From NCBI GenBank assembly GCA_963575745.1, contig CAUYUJ010016072.1, positions 64,001 through 128,000 of the forward strand: 64,000 nucleotides of DNA. Reading direction: 5' to 3'. Source of the DNA: Prorocentrum cordatum (taxonomy: Eukaryota > Sar > Dinophyceae > Prorocentrales > Prorocentraceae). Position 1 is the stretch's first letter. Every line of letters starts with the position of its first letter. Below are positions 1 to 9,761 of this stretch, piece after piece. The translations under genes and the position numbers were made by a program. The notes under the pieces are model-generated. The model had not been told where the DNA came from, ran no database searches, and was given only the letters and a program-made list of their open reading frames with translations.

Positions 1-20
1 ACAAGAAATATTGTCCCCTT

Positions 21-240
21 TTTCTTCCTCCTCCTCCTTTTCCTCCTCCCCCTCCTCCTCCTCCTCCTCCTCCTCCTCCTCGTCCTCGTCCTCGTCCTCC
101 TCCTCCTGATCCTCCTCCTCCTCCTCCTCCCCCTTTTCCTCCTCCTCCTCCTCCTCCTCCTCCTCCTCCTCCTCCTCCTCCTCCTCCTCATCCGCATCCT
201 CATCCTCATCCTCATCCTCATCCTCTCCCTCCTCCTCCTA
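21..240. repeat. CCT/TCC trinucleotide microsatellite
   Basis: About 220 bp of nearly pure TCC units with scattered TTT, CGT and CAT interruptions. The interruptions cluster at 80-100 (CGT) and 190-230 (CAT), so the array is old and has diverged by point changes. The same motif recurs at 4322-4391 and 32835-32945, and as its complement GGA at 2759, 41858 and 45790. Confidence 0.95.
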
Positions 241-621
241 TTCTGACCCCGGGGCCTTGAAGTGTAAGGTCTTAGGGTCTCGCGCCCTGGAGTGTGGACC
301 ACGGGGCCCAGGGCTCCAGCAACCCTGGAATCTAGGCCTTTGGGGGATCGGGGCCCGCTCGGTGCGGGTCGGCAGCGCGCGCGGTTTGGGGAACATTAGC
401 CCAGTCGTGCGTGGCGCGTTTGCCTCATCTTTCCCAGGATCTTTCCCAGGGGGGGAGCCCGCTCGGGGGTTCGCCTTGCGGCCGTTCGTCGGTTGGCGTC
501 CCCCACGCGGCCCGACTGTTTGAGTGGGCGCATCGAGGGCCCCCGGTATCGCATTCCCTTGGCGCGCCGCGGGGGGAAATGCAGTAATACTTCCGGCGTT
601 CGCCAAGCGATATCACAATTG
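241..621. other. GC-rich stretch, nothing recognised
   Basis: Open frames exist on both strands, but they are proline/arginine-rich and look like GC-driven noise. No domain, splice pattern or repeat family was recognised. Confidence 0.6.
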
Positions 622-950
622 TATTACGTAACCAAAAACGAGGTCATTCACCCAAAAACGAGGCCAAGTGTAGTAACCCCAAAACGAGGCCAACTGTAGT
701 GAACTAGCCAAAAACACAAAACAGATCACGACTGCACTACATGAATTTGAACGAAATTGCGAAAATAAAGCCCAAGGGTATTAACTCAGAAGCGAGGTCA
801 ACTGTAGTAACCCAAAATCGAGGCCAAGTGTAGTAACTCGAAAACGGGGTTAATTGTAATGTTCAGGATTTAGGAACGAGGCCGAATGTAGTAGTTCGAA
901 AACGAGGTCAACTGCAGCAACCGAAAACGAAACCAAGTGTATCAATTTAG
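622..950 (+). repeat. Degenerate 24-bp tandem repeat (AAAACGAGGCCAACTGTAGT-like)
   Basis: About ten decayed copies of a roughly 24-bp unit whose core reads AAAACGAGGYCAASTGTAGT followed by AACC or AACT. Clear copies start near 634, 653, 679, 790, 815, 839, 872 and 898. A unit-free gap lies at about 715-785. The block is clearly more AT-rich than its surroundings. No coding frame follows the repeat. Confidence 0.8.
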
Positions 951-2458
951 TTTACAGGCGCTGGAATGCTAGCGTCTGTTCGCTTGCAGTCCGGCGGGAA
1001 CAGAGTCGTTTGTTTTATAGCAAAACTATGATTACATGCGGTCGGATACCAAAATACTAAAAATACTACTGTCGTGCTTTTCTGTTCGGCCGCGTGCAAC
1101 AGGGGCGGGCGCGCCCGGCGCGAATCTGGCCAAAGTGAAATAACGTTTTCGTTGGAACAGGAATAGGGTCAAGAACACCTTCCTAGATAGGAATATAGGC
1201 TTCCCATGTAGGCTCGAGGACTCCAACAGCATAGAGGCTTCTGCCCTGTCGCGTGTTCCCTCCGGCCACCTGCCGCCACTGAGCGCGCGGCTTTCAGAAC
1301 TTGCCCCATTCCGGGAAGTCGCGCTTCGGCTCCTGAGGTTTTCGCTTGGAGTCTTGCCTCTCACAGGCCGGATCGACAGGACTTCGCATCGTTTCGCCTA
1401 ACATCCCCAGTCTGTTGTTGCGCCTTCCCTGCTCCGACCGCTTCCTACTGCAGCCTCCACAGCCTGTGTGCCCCCCCGCGCACCTGCCCGCGCACCCAGC
1501 CCGGTGGCCCCAGCTCGCGCACGGGTGCGGGCCCGGCTTGGCCCAGGAGCGGTCTCGGCTCAGTCGATTCGAATCGATTCGGTTTCCAGGATGTTGTTTC
1601 TGATGCATTTCTCGGTTGGGACTTCCTTGTGCAGACCTCGATCCTGGCGGGCGTCGACTTCGATGCCGTACCGTCTGCCTGCCAATTTCTGCCGATCCGA
1701 TGCGCTTCGATTGCTGGTCCGACTTCCCGATCCGATTTAGGGCTCTCCTGCCTGGCTGGGCCACGGCGCCTCCAGCGACCGCCACGGCCAGCGCCGCGGG
1801 GAGCTGCCGCCCCCACTCCCCCGTGGCCTTGGAGCGCGCGCAGGCGCGGTCTCAGCCCGCCTGCGCCGCGGCGCGGCCCGCGGCTTCGGCGGTCCACGCC
1901 GCGGGCGTCGCGCAGGCGTGGCGCCAGCACGGCCTCGCAGCGCCGGGGTTCGCGCAGAGCCTGTGGCCTGGCAGACGGGTTGCGGCGTGATCTGTCCAAA
2001 GGCTCGGCGAGGTCAGCCTGGAGCCCTGGAGCCCCAGAGTTTCAGAAGGCTTTCTCCTTCCCCCTCTCAGAGGAGGGCTGGTTGTGACAACGGCGGCTTC
2101 TGGCGGGCCCACATCCACTCACAATCTGTCCCCGGATTTGTCCAGGGCACAAACAGACCCGTTTTTTCGAGGCGGATCCAGCCGTGGCGACGAGAAGCCT
2201 CCAGGAGAACCGAAAATGAGAGAAAAACAAAACAAGTCATTGCCGCCATTGTCTCGTCAGGCCCTTCTCCGACGGAGCCCTCCTTTCTTCCTCCTCCTGG
2301 TGCCCGTCCTCACACTCGCCCTCCAGAGGGGGCTCCTCGCGCGGCACTCCCCGCCGGGCAGACTTCTCCTCGCTTGGCCTGCACGCAGCGGTGCTGGCCG
2401 TGCGGCGCCTGGAGCACTTCCAGGACGCGCGCGAGCTGCCAAACGAGATTGGCGGAGG
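951..2458. other. GC-rich unassigned stretch
   Basis: No gene was recognised. At 1560-1740 the sequence becomes rich in GATTCG and GATCCGAT words, a texture seen again at 4440-4650 and 12917-13025. Long frames on both strands (for example 1445-1999 minus) are arginine/proline-rich and treated as shadows. Confidence 0.5.
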
Positions 2459-2660
2459 AGAGAAAGAGAGAGAGTGAGAGAGAGGGACGCACACACAGAC
2501 TGACAGACATATACGTAGACAGAGGCAGACAGACAGACAGACAGGCAGACAGGCAGGCAGGCAGGCAGACAGAGACATAAAGATAGACGGACGGACAGAC
2601 AGGCAGACAGAAAGACAGACAGACAAAGAGAGGCAGAGACAGACACAGAAGGAGGATCAG
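2459..2660. repeat. GA and GACA microsatellites
   Basis: A GAGA tract at about 2459-2490 passes into a GACA/GCAGACAG tetranucleotide array to about 2645. Interruptions (GCAG, GATA, AAAG) show divergence. The minus-strand Cys/Leu/Ser-rich frames across it come from the repeat. Confidence 0.93.
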
Positions 2661-2757
2661 GAGGAGAAGGAGCCTCATGGTTGGCCTTGCCAGTCCGCCA
2701 TGCATGTTTATCCCTCCCCGTGCGCGCGCGTCTCAAGCTGCTCCTAAACGTAGAAAT

Positions 2758-2791
2758 GCGAGGAGGAGGAGGAGGAGGAGGAGGAGGACCA
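2758..2791. repeat. GGA microsatellite
   Basis: About 11 consecutive GGA/AGG units. It abuts the start of the dispersed repeat at 2792, and the second copy of that repeat (44815) also follows a GGA-rich tract. Confidence 0.9.
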
Positions 2792-3120
2792 GTGTAAACC
2801 CAAGGTGCATCAACGATGTTGCAATCAGCTCACCCTTCAAGCTCCCTCTTCATAGGTCCCTAAGGGAAGTTATTTTCATTGCGGGAAGGGGCCCATCATA
2901 ATGCAATCGTCTGAGAATGTTCAATCGTGCTAATCACCGCTCCTGCGACTTCAGCGTTGCGGATCAACATGACTGCTGTGTCCTGCCAATTCTTAACCGT
3001 GCTAGAATACCGTTCTTGGGACTCCGCCACCACGATACTCAATCGTGCCAGAATGCAATTCTGGGGACTTGGACCATGCGAACTCTTGAATTTGTTGTAA
3101 TGTGTTTATGTCGAATGTGC
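2792..3120 (+). repeat. Dispersed repeat R1, copy 1
   Basis: This block matches 44815-45105 in the same orientation. Shared words include GGTGCATCAACGAT (against GGCGCATCAACGAT), CTCCCTCTT-CATAGGTCCCTA, GTCTGAGAAT, and a tail with YGCCAGAA and ACTYTTGAA. Divergence is substantial, with small indels. A short related segment occurs at 21408-21520. No coding frame is shared, so I call it a noncoding interspersed repeat of unknown class. Confidence 0.75.
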
Positions 3121-3204
3121 CCGGCGCTTAGATAAGAACCGCATTTTGACGAGTTTTCGTGTTCGAGTTTTCTGACCTCCTGCCTTCGTGGTCACAGCTG
3201 TTTC

Positions 3205-3368
3205 GGACATCGCTGCATGCAGTTGGCTTCGGGCCCGTCGCCAGGCGTCTATACGATAAATTGGCGCTTCTGGCGCCGGGAGTCACCGAGAATCCAGCTA
3301 CGTGGGCTGATTGGCTCAACCCCGCCCTTACTAATTACCCTCCCCCCCCTTTCGCCCGACTCGGAAAG
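3205..3368 (+). mobile_element. MITE-3 family, 5'-truncated copy
   Basis: This corresponds to the right-hand two thirds of the element at 62398-62594. Shared blocks are GCTGCATGCAG near the start, CGCCGGGAG, CAGCTACGTG followed by GCTGATT, and the right terminus CCCCCCCTTTCGCCCGACTCGG. The left inverted repeat seen in the other copy is not visible, so this copy is truncated or badly decayed. Confidence 0.6.
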
Positions 3369-3399
3369 ACCGATCTCGGGGACTGGATCGTCAGGTAGG

Positions 3400-3922
3400 C
3401 CTGGGATGGGAATATATTGCCCCAGGGCGGCCAAAGACGCTCTGAGAGCCTTCTGGAGCGGTCTGAGAGTGGCCGCGGTGCCCGAAACATTGTCCAGAAC
3501 CTGCCAGCTCTCAGGCATTCCCGATCTACCCAGATTTGTCCTCGCCCTGCCTTCGTTTGGATGAGACGCCAGACTCGGAGCGAGGGGTCGATCGGGGGCA
3601 ACGACAGGGGGGGGTATTATGCTGAGGAAGGTGCGCATCTAGCCCCAATCGCCCAGTGATCGCCCACAGGGGCCTGATAGCCCACCCCGCCCAGGAGCGT
3701 GCGGTTTCCCGATGCGGGGCTCATCGCCGATTTATCGGCGACGCCGCCGATTCAACCTCGATGTTCGCCACCCTCCCTTCCCTGAGCTGGTCACCCCCCC
3801 CGTTCCCTCTCAGTCGAGAGTTTCGGGGGCTGCTGACCCGAGTCGTCGGAGCCTTGAGGCGAAGGCTACGACACCATCAGGCCGGGGTGCGCAGCTGGGC
3901 CCGAGCCGCCGGAGTCCAGGGC
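3400..3922. other. Unassigned GC-rich stretch
   Basis: No gene or repeat was recognised. The only notable feature is CCGATTTATCGGCG near 3728-3742, a short inverted repeat. Confidence 0.5.
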
Positions 3923-4178
3923 TGAGGCGCCGAGAGGCAGGCCGATGCATCGATCGGGGGAGCGTAAGACCCGGGTTTGCCAGGACTCGGGTTCGCCATC
4001 GTTTTTGACGACCGCGCCTCGGATTTTGACGAGGAGGAGTTTCGTGGGATGTCTGCAGCAAGAGGCCTCGTCAAAATGCAGGCTCGGCCTCGTCATTTGT
4101 TTGACGACCTCGTCGGGGATTTCCGAGTCCCCTGTACCCAGGTGCCGTGAGGCGTCGAGAGGCAGGCCGATGCATCGA
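3923..4178 (+). mobile_element. MITE-1 copy 1 with 31-bp flanking direct repeats
   Basis: The core at about 3954-4140 matches 52675-52880 with only about seven differences over roughly 190 bp by eye. The left end carries CGGGGGAGCGTAAGACCCGGGT; the matching right inverted repeat is decayed here (ACCCAGGTGCCG) but intact in copy 2. The element has no open frame. Its interior carries several GACGAGG/CCTCGTC words in both orientations, so it can fold. It lies between two 31-bp direct repeats, 3923-3953 and 4148-4178, which differ at one position. Confidence 0.75.
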
Positions 4179-4661
4179 GCTCCCAGCAGGAGGGCCCACT
4201 TCGATCGATCGGGGCACCTATTCGTGGCCGAGTCTCGCCGCGGCCACAGGAAAGCCCCTCCGTTCCTCATTCGGCGCTCCTTGCACGATGACTGTGCATC
4301 CTGTTCCCATCCTCCCCCCACCCCCTCCTCCTCCTCCTCCTCCTCCTCCTCCTCCTCCTCCTCCTCCTCCTCCTCCTCCTCCTCCTCCTCCATACAACAT
4401 AATCGTCCTACCAGGAGGAGCGCCTACCATAATCGTGCCATCCCCCCCCCTGATTCGGTTCCGATTCTGACCAGCCTCAGCTGATCGATCAGGTTTTCCA
4501 GCATTGCGACGATCCGGTGCGGCCCGATGTCTGCACGACGTTGTTGTGCATCGTGGCGCGGCCGATCTGATTTGCTTTCCCAGCTCCGTGCCGATGCAGC
4601 CCGATCGGATGCGCATTCCGAGCCGATCCAATTTCCCGGCTCGACGCGGGCGGGATCCCAG
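4179..4661. other. CCT microsatellite (4322-4391) and GATCCGAT-rich tract
   Basis: After MITE-1 come a 70-bp uninterrupted CCT array and about 200 bp enriched in GATCGATC, GATCCGG and GATCGGATGCG words, resembling 1560-1740. The tract ends at the proposed 3' splice site CCCAG before 4662. Confidence 0.6.
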
Positions 4662-4811
4662 GGCTGGGTCTTTGAGCAGTTCGGGCGCACCGGCGACGTC
4701 TTCGCCCACGTGTTTGGCGCGCTGAACTCCGAGCGCGCGGACGCCCTCTCCCGCACAGCGTTCGCCGAGGGCGCCCGCGCGCTGGGGCACTCGGGGGCAA
4801 CAATCCGAGGC
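4662..4811 (+). CDS. EF-hand-like gene, exon A (hypothetical)
   Basis: Fifty codons read without interruption as a compact, mixed-composition peptide containing GWVFEQFGRTGDVFAHVFG and ALSRTAFAEGARALG. This differs clearly from the Arg/Pro-rich noise around it. The pattern of phenylalanine-spaced helices, with an SRTAFAEGARALG segment like an EF-hand F helix, suggests a degenerate calcium-binding helix-loop-helix protein. The acceptor is CCCAG at 4657-4661 and the donor GTGTGT at 4812, which leaves phase 0. A start codon or upstream exon was not found. The assignment rests on my recognition of the style of the sequence plus continuity with exons B to D; the canonical Asp-rich calcium loop is absent. 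It could also be a fragment of an unrelated gene. Confidence 0.5.
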
Positions 4812-5363
4812 GTGTGTTGACTACCTACCAGACCACCCCAACCCAACCCGAAGACCCGAATTTCGGGTTGGGGGGGGTACGGGTTCCATATGTGTTTTCT
4901 CGATGTTGCACGACCCCCCCCAACTGGAAATCGAGGATAAATTGGGGCCTTCGGGTTGGGTTGGGGTGGTTTGGTGGGTGGTGAGGTGTTGATCCAGGTC
5001 CAGCGTCTGGGAGGCCGATCTTCCTGTGAGACCTCGGGTGGCGGTGGACCTGGACATCTTCGGGCCGCCCTGGGGCCCCAGGACACCGGCTCCCAGGGCG
5101 GCGGACATCGAGACGCCCCCGCCTCGCAAACCGCAGGGCGGCGGTGGGGGCGGGCCTGGCTCCGGGGGGGAGCATCGGCCCCCCTCGCCCTTTCCTCGCC
5201 GATCGGGGCCCTGGGCCCCCCTCCCCCGCCCAGGAACGTGCGGATTCGCTGGACGAGACGCCCATCGTGGATCCATCGGCGATGTGTCGGCGATTCCGGG
5301 TCGCTGCCGCCCCCCCCGGAGCCAGTCACCTGCTTCCGGCTCAGGTACCCGTGCCGCGCGGAG
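4812..5363 (+). other. Proposed intron 1 (phase 0, GT-AG), about 0.55 kb
   Basis: It begins GTGTGTTGAC and ends GCGCGGAG. It contains MITE-2 copy 1, whose target duplication starts two bases after the donor. The remainder is GC-rich with no recognised feature. Confidence 0.4.
4821..4985 (+). mobile_element. MITE-2 copy 1, about 165 bp with about 37-bp inverted ends
   Basis: The left end CTACCTACCAGACCACCCC-AACCCAACCCGAAG is mirrored at the right end as CTTCGGGTTGGGTT-GGGGTGGTTTGG. The element is flanked by an exact 7-bp direct repeat GTGTTGA (4814-4820 and 4986-4992), as expected for a target-site duplication. A second copy lies inverted at 14302-14463. There is no coding capacity, so it is a non-autonomous DNA element, probably mobilised in trans. 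Confidence 0.8.
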
Positions 5364-5516
5364 GCGACGAGGTCGATCTTCTCGCTCCTGGACCGGGGCT
5401 TCCGGGGCGCCGTCGCGCTGCGCGACTTCCAGCGCCTGCGGGACTTCAGCGCCGAGCGGCTCTTGACGGAGCTCGAGGCGCTGAAGCGGTGCGTGGACCA
5501 GAAGTTCGGCAGCGCG
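5364..5516 (+). CDS. EF-hand-like gene, exon B (hypothetical)
   Basis: Fifty-one codons with real-protein composition, including RSIFSLLDRGFRGAV, LRDFQRLRDFSAERL and ALKRCVDQKFGSA. The first block has the spacing of an EF-hand helix and loop (F-S-L-L-D-R-G-F-R-G), with a reduced set of acidic ligands. The following helix is rich in Leu, Arg and Glu. The proposed acceptor is GCGGAG at 5358-5363, which keeps phase 0 with exon A. No GT lies near the end, so the donor would have to be GC or GA (at GCG|GACACG); such donors are used in dinoflagellates. The sequence runs out of protein-like content after 5525 and passes into CT-rich DNA. Membership with exons A, C and D is inferred. Confidence 0.55.
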
Positions 5517-5559
5517 GACACGCGCCTCCTCCTCGCTCCCCCTGCTGGTTAATACCCCT

Positions 5560-5860
5560 CCTGGTCCTCAGTCCTCGCTCGCTCTTGTCCTCGTCGCTCC
5601 TCGCTCCCTTCCCTTCGGATCACCTCTCCTCGTCCTCCTCGTCCTCATTATCTTCCTTTTCATCCTTCGCCTCTCGCCCTTCGCGCTCCCCCTCGCCAGT
5701 CTCCACTCCAGCCCCCTCTTCCTCCTCCTCCTTTGACCCCTCCTCCTATCCCTTCTTCCATGTGCACCGTCATTACGTCCTCTATGGAGCACGTCGCAAA
5801 GGCCTAATATTTGTTTACCTCCACAACCGTCCCACAGAACGCGCACACCTATGAGCAGAT
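5560..5860. repeat. Imperfect CTC/TCG-rich low-complexity tract
   Basis: Pyrimidine-rich DNA with irregular CTCCTCC and CTCGTCC units, most regular at 5625-5760. It has no fixed period and no coding signal. Confidence 0.7.
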
Positions 5861-7671
5861 TCTCCTCCAGGACTGGCTCGACGTATGGTCGCTACGATGA
5901 GAAGAGGGAGGCACGATAGTGTACCCGATCGATATGGGGGAGTGGAGGTCGACTCGCGACAGTTTGAATCCAGCACAGGTTGATAATTTCGTTCGCTATG
6001 ATCCTCGACCTAGGAACTTGCCCTACTCGATGTAAAGAGGCTTCGAATATTCGAGCACCGAAGCGTCGAGTTGTTCCTAATGGTACCGCTACTCTCGAGC
6101 TCTGGTGGCAATGCCTTCACCTTGAGAGAAGCATGGCAGTGCAACGCCCATGTTTGGGTGCCCCTCGAGCCTCAGGCGAGCCTGCTCTTTTTCCTAAGAT
6201 ATCTCTGGGATGCGTGTCACCGACATGGCCCCGCTTTAGTGGAGCACGTGCAGTGGCTGCGCCCTGGACGAGTCGGCCCAGCCTGGACCATGGGGAAAAC
6301 GAGTCGTGCATGTTCGCCCCGTTGTGGTGAAGTCCTTATTCGCGGACCTCCTCCCCAACGAACTCCCACCCGAGGACTACGGTTTCCAGGAACCGCCAGA
6401 GAAAAGGGGCCACTTTGGCCTCACAGATGGTTGGGTGGAGATTGCGCAAGGCGGGATGGAGTTCCGGAGCCAGTCTCAAGGATATGAGCAACGCCATTGA
6501 TTGCATTGCCATGTATGCTACGTTGTCAATTTTGGTCCAGCCTGAGAATTTGTTGTTTTGTAGAAGGCAGTATATTGACGGTGTTGCTTGGCTGTTGTTT
6601 TTTTCATAGTGATGAGGGGGAAATGGTGGTCAAGGCTGGATTAGGAGGAGTCCTGGGGGACGCATGTATGGTCGCAGCGTTTTCGGCGACGTCCCAACGC
6701 TCAGTTCAGCAGTGGACGGGGTCTCTGCGACAAGCTGATCCTGCTCTGCGTTGTCTCTGGTGCAGAACTCAGCTCTACGTGGCCTCGGGGCCTTCTTGAC
6801 TACAATGCAACAGTGTGCACGGCTGAAAGCGACTGTTGCTCATTCCGTCCGGGTCTCAAGACTGGCCCGAGCCCGTTGGGCTGCGGGGTCGGGCCCGACG
6901 AGCGCGCTGACTTCGAAGGCGGTACTGAAACAAAACGTCGGAGAATCTGCGAGGCGCCCATCGACTTCGGCGGCCCGTCGTCTGACTTGGTACAAGTCTT
7001 GGTGTACGCTTCGCCTCCAGGGGGGGGTGCCAACGCGGGAAGGGTATCTTACCGCCGGGGTTTCTTTGCGTGCCCAGCGGGCGGTGGAGGACCGTCTCTG
7101 GGCTCAGGAGCTCCTGCCTGATCATGGTGACCTCCTTGGAATAATAGCGCCCCGTCCAGGCCCTCTGTGGAACTCGGAGGTTCGGTCCGACTTCGCCGTG
7201 ATCGATGTCATTGCTACTCAGGCTGGCGTGCGCAGGTCCAGATAGGCCCCCCCAGAGCACACCGAGCGGGTTCCCGACAGCGTTCCCGAGGCGATCCATG
7301 ACCCCGAGGGTTCCCAGCTCCTTTGTCCTGAAGGGGGTCACGGTGAGGGCTCTGCTACTAGGCAGGGCCTCATGGCTCACGTGCGTTCTCGGCGCAACTT
7401 ACGTTTGCTGAGTCACGAGCTGGCGCCGTGGAATGCAAGCGTATACTGTCGGCAGGTCTTTGGGACAATGCATGTGTTGCGCGGCAGTCAGCATCTGCAG
7501 TGCGACGGGGGCATTGTCGCTCGGCCGGCATTCAAATCGAATGCGCGTCTCTGGCTTGCATTCGATGCGAGCTGCGGGCATTGATGACGTGCGCCAGCAC
7601 CTCCGCGGCCGCCTGCCTGGCCCAGCACCCCCTCGGGACGCGGCGGCAGCTGGGAATTCTCTCGCCAGCTG
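5861..7671. other. Unassigned; two weak plus-strand ORFs
   Basis: The frame at 6071-6487 has mixed composition (for example LRYLWDACHRHGPAL). The frame at 6751-7245 contains TWYKSWCTLRLQGG and RAVEDRLWAQELLPD. Either could be a retrotransposon or exon fragment, but I recognise no domain and the surrounding frames are equally open. Treat them as candidates only. Confidence 0.3.
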
Positions 7672-8130
7672 ATGGAGCCAGCGGGCTGGATGCAGGAGGC
7701 GTCCGGGCGCGGGCCAGATGTGGGCCGTCCGTCGGCGCTTCCAGGCCCGGCGCCCTACGCGGGCGACGCCGGGGGCAAAAGGGGCAAGAAGGGGGAGTGG
7801 GAAGTCATGGCGAAGCTGCGCCTCAACGACGCGCGCGAGTTGGCCAACTTCGCGGGGGCGGTCTTCCCGGCGGGGGAGATCGGGGAGTTCGAATACAACC
7901 GCTTGCAGATCATGGTTGACGCAGGGTCCAGGTATACCCCCCGTCTCCACCGAAATCAAAGCGCCAGCTCAACGGAGAGAAGATCGACTTCAGGGCGAGG
8001 GGGCCCCCGCGCGCGCGGACGCAGGCGCCGGGCACGCGCTGCGAATCCGCAACCGCAAGCACAAGAAGGGCAGAACATAATAGCAGGTGCAGGCAGGAGC
8101 TGCGGACAGCAGCCATGGTGCGAATCTCTA
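7672..8130 (+). CDS. Unknown ORF segment, possible exon
   Basis: Within a longer plus-strand frame (7672-8658), the part from about 7750 to 7930 looks protein-like: GKRGKKGEWEVMAKLRLND, then ARELANFAGAVFPAGEIGE, then FEYNRLQIMVDAG. A GT (in GGTATACC) just after this block at 7932-7933 could be a splice donor. Downstream the frame turns Arg/Pro-rich and is unlikely to be coding. I recognise no family. It sits inside the proposed intron 2, so it is either an independent gene, a retroposed fragment, or evidence that the exon chain proposed here is wrong. Confidence 0.35.
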
Positions 8131-8937
8131 TGTCAAGAGGGCCTCGACGCGTTCGCGTCGAGATGCGACTGGGCGGTTTCGACGGCGCGCGAGATGCCAA
8201 TGCAGTTCCTGAACGGCGGGGCTGTTTCCGCGGCGACGCAGCGCGTCGGGCCCGCCGCCCCCCCCCCCGGGCCCCCTCGAGCACGGCGCGGCGCGCCTCT
8301 TGGACCATATCGAGAAGCAGTGATTGCGAGTGCAGGCGCGGCGAGGAGGGATGATCAGCGCCACCCTGGCAGTGGGCCGCTCGCATTTTTGGGGGCCCAG
8401 GGCGGGCCTCCAGACCCTTTCAGAGCCACCAGTTCTGATGCGCATGCCAACCCGAGACCTCCCCATTTCCTCCTTAGTTGCGGCTCCCAAGCGGGCTCCA
8501 CACAGGGAAGGGGAATAGCAAGGGCCGCGGAGCCAGTCGTGGGTCGGCCCCCATCGGCGGTTCCCTCGCGCGCGCTCGCGCGGCGTCTGAGGGTTCGCCA
8601 CCGTTCGGGGGCAGCGCGGGTCCAGCCATGGAGGGCCATCTCGCGTTTTGAAGGATGACCCGCTTCCGTTAAGTTGAATTGCGTCGAGTTATTCGCCAGT
8701 TTTTTGGTCTGAAGTTGTGTAGTTCATGTGAGTTTCCCGCGCGTTGCTTGTTCCTCATTGCGCCTCCTCCTCCTCCCTGCCCCCATCGCTCCCCCCTCCT
8801 CCCTCTTTCCCCTGCTCCCTCCTTCCTCTCCCTGCCTTCCTCCTCGTGTCTGACCCTTTGGGCATGCAGCATGGATTGATATCCTCCTTCCTCGCCCTCC
8901 CACCCCTCCCATCCGTCTTCCCTCCTGCCCGCTCCCC
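8131..8937. other. GC-rich then pyrimidine-rich, no gene recognised
   Basis: 8131-8660 is GC-rich with open frames on both strands and no recognisable motif. 8755-8937 is a CT-rich low-complexity tract that leads into the poly-C head of repeat R2. Confidence 0.5.
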
Positions 8938-9180
8938 CCCCCCAGCCCCCCGGTTGAGGACCGTCTTTGGGCCTTGCCCGTGAGGACCACCTTTAGGCTT
9001 CACACCCCGCGCAGCTTCCATCTTAGGGGCAACAGACACCAGAGGGGGCCGAGGCCGTCCTTTCGGTCCTTCGGCCAACGAAGGCAGCCGTAGGGAGGGG
9101 TGCCAACGTACCTCCGCAAGCCCGACCTTCATGACCTTAACGCGCCACTTGCCACCACGCGGCTTTTCTCCCTGAAGCCG
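8938..9180 (-). repeat. Dispersed repeat R2, copy 1 (poly-C head)
   Basis: This copy starts with a C-rich head followed by GGTTGAGGAC and matches 12398-12680 closely in the same orientation. Shared words include GGGCCTTGCCCGTGAGGACC, GGCTTCACACCCCGCGCAGC, CACCAGAGGGGGCCGAGGCC and CGTAGGGAGGGGTGCCAACG. On the minus strand both copies encode KPRGGKWR-KVMKV, and the poly-C becomes a terminal poly-G. The minus strand may therefore be the functional one. No known family was recognised. Confidence 0.8.
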
Positions 9181-9656
9181 CAAATGGGATTTATTCCTTG
9201 GCTGGCTGATTGTGCCAGTCAACGTCAGTTCTCTTTTGCGCTCTGGCATGTTGGCCGCCCCCCACCTCTATACCTGCCACCAAGGGGTGCCGAATCTCTT
9301 TCGCGCCCCGCTCATTCGGGTGACGGGTCGAATTCTGCCGCTGCGGCGTCACCTTTGGGGGTCGGCCCCGTTCCCCACCACCTAACCCGTGCTCGTCAAA
9401 GACATGGATTTTCAAAATTAGCAACAGGGTCGTGTTGGTTATTCCTTTTCTTTTCTTGGTTTCGGTCCTCGCTGGAACCCCCCTTTCTCCGCCCTCTCTC
9501 TGGTCCCTTGCCCTTGTTCCCCTCCTGCCCGTCTGCCTCCCCCCATCCCCGCTGCCCGTCGGGGCGGCGGCGTGGGGGAAAGGTGCTTCTCGATCCCGCT
9601 AGGCCGAAGACCGCACCCCTGCCAGGACAGCCCGCCTCATCCAGCCGGTCGCCAGC
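9181..9656. other. Unassigned stretch
   Basis: GC-rich with a CT-rich patch at about 9475-9560. No gene or repeat was recognised. Confidence 0.5.
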
Positions 9657-9761
9657 GAGGCATGCGCGGTTTGGGCATGATCTTCGCTGAGCCGCAGGCT
9701 AGGGCGAGGCATGCGCGGTTTGGGGATGACTTCCTATCAGCCGCAGGCTTATTTGTGAAAA
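9657..9761 (+). repeat. Tandem duplication, about 53-bp unit, two copies
   Basis: GAGGCATGCGCGGTTTGGG followed by an ATGA core and AGCCGCAGGCT occurs at about 9657-9708 and again at 9710-9761, with a few substitutions. Confidence 0.85.

Noticed and set aside
2237-2736. Cys/Leu/Ser-rich minus-strand ORFs resembling small secreted proteins
   Set aside because: They come from the GACA microsatellite.
3300-3320. Spliced-leader relic (TTGGCTCAA)
   Set aside because: Only 9 bases match the dinoflagellate spliced leader, and the site lies inside the MITE-3 copy, which explains the sequence. No longer match was noticed elsewhere in the window.
4812-5363. MITE-2 as the whole of intron 1 (an introner)
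   Set aside because: The element covers only 4821-4985, and protein-like sequence does not resume until about 5364, so the proposed intron is much longer than the element.
4424-5521. 365-codon minus-strand ORF
   Set aside because: It is antisense to exons A and B, runs through MITE-2, and is rich in Arg/Ser/Pro as expected for a GC-rich shadow frame.
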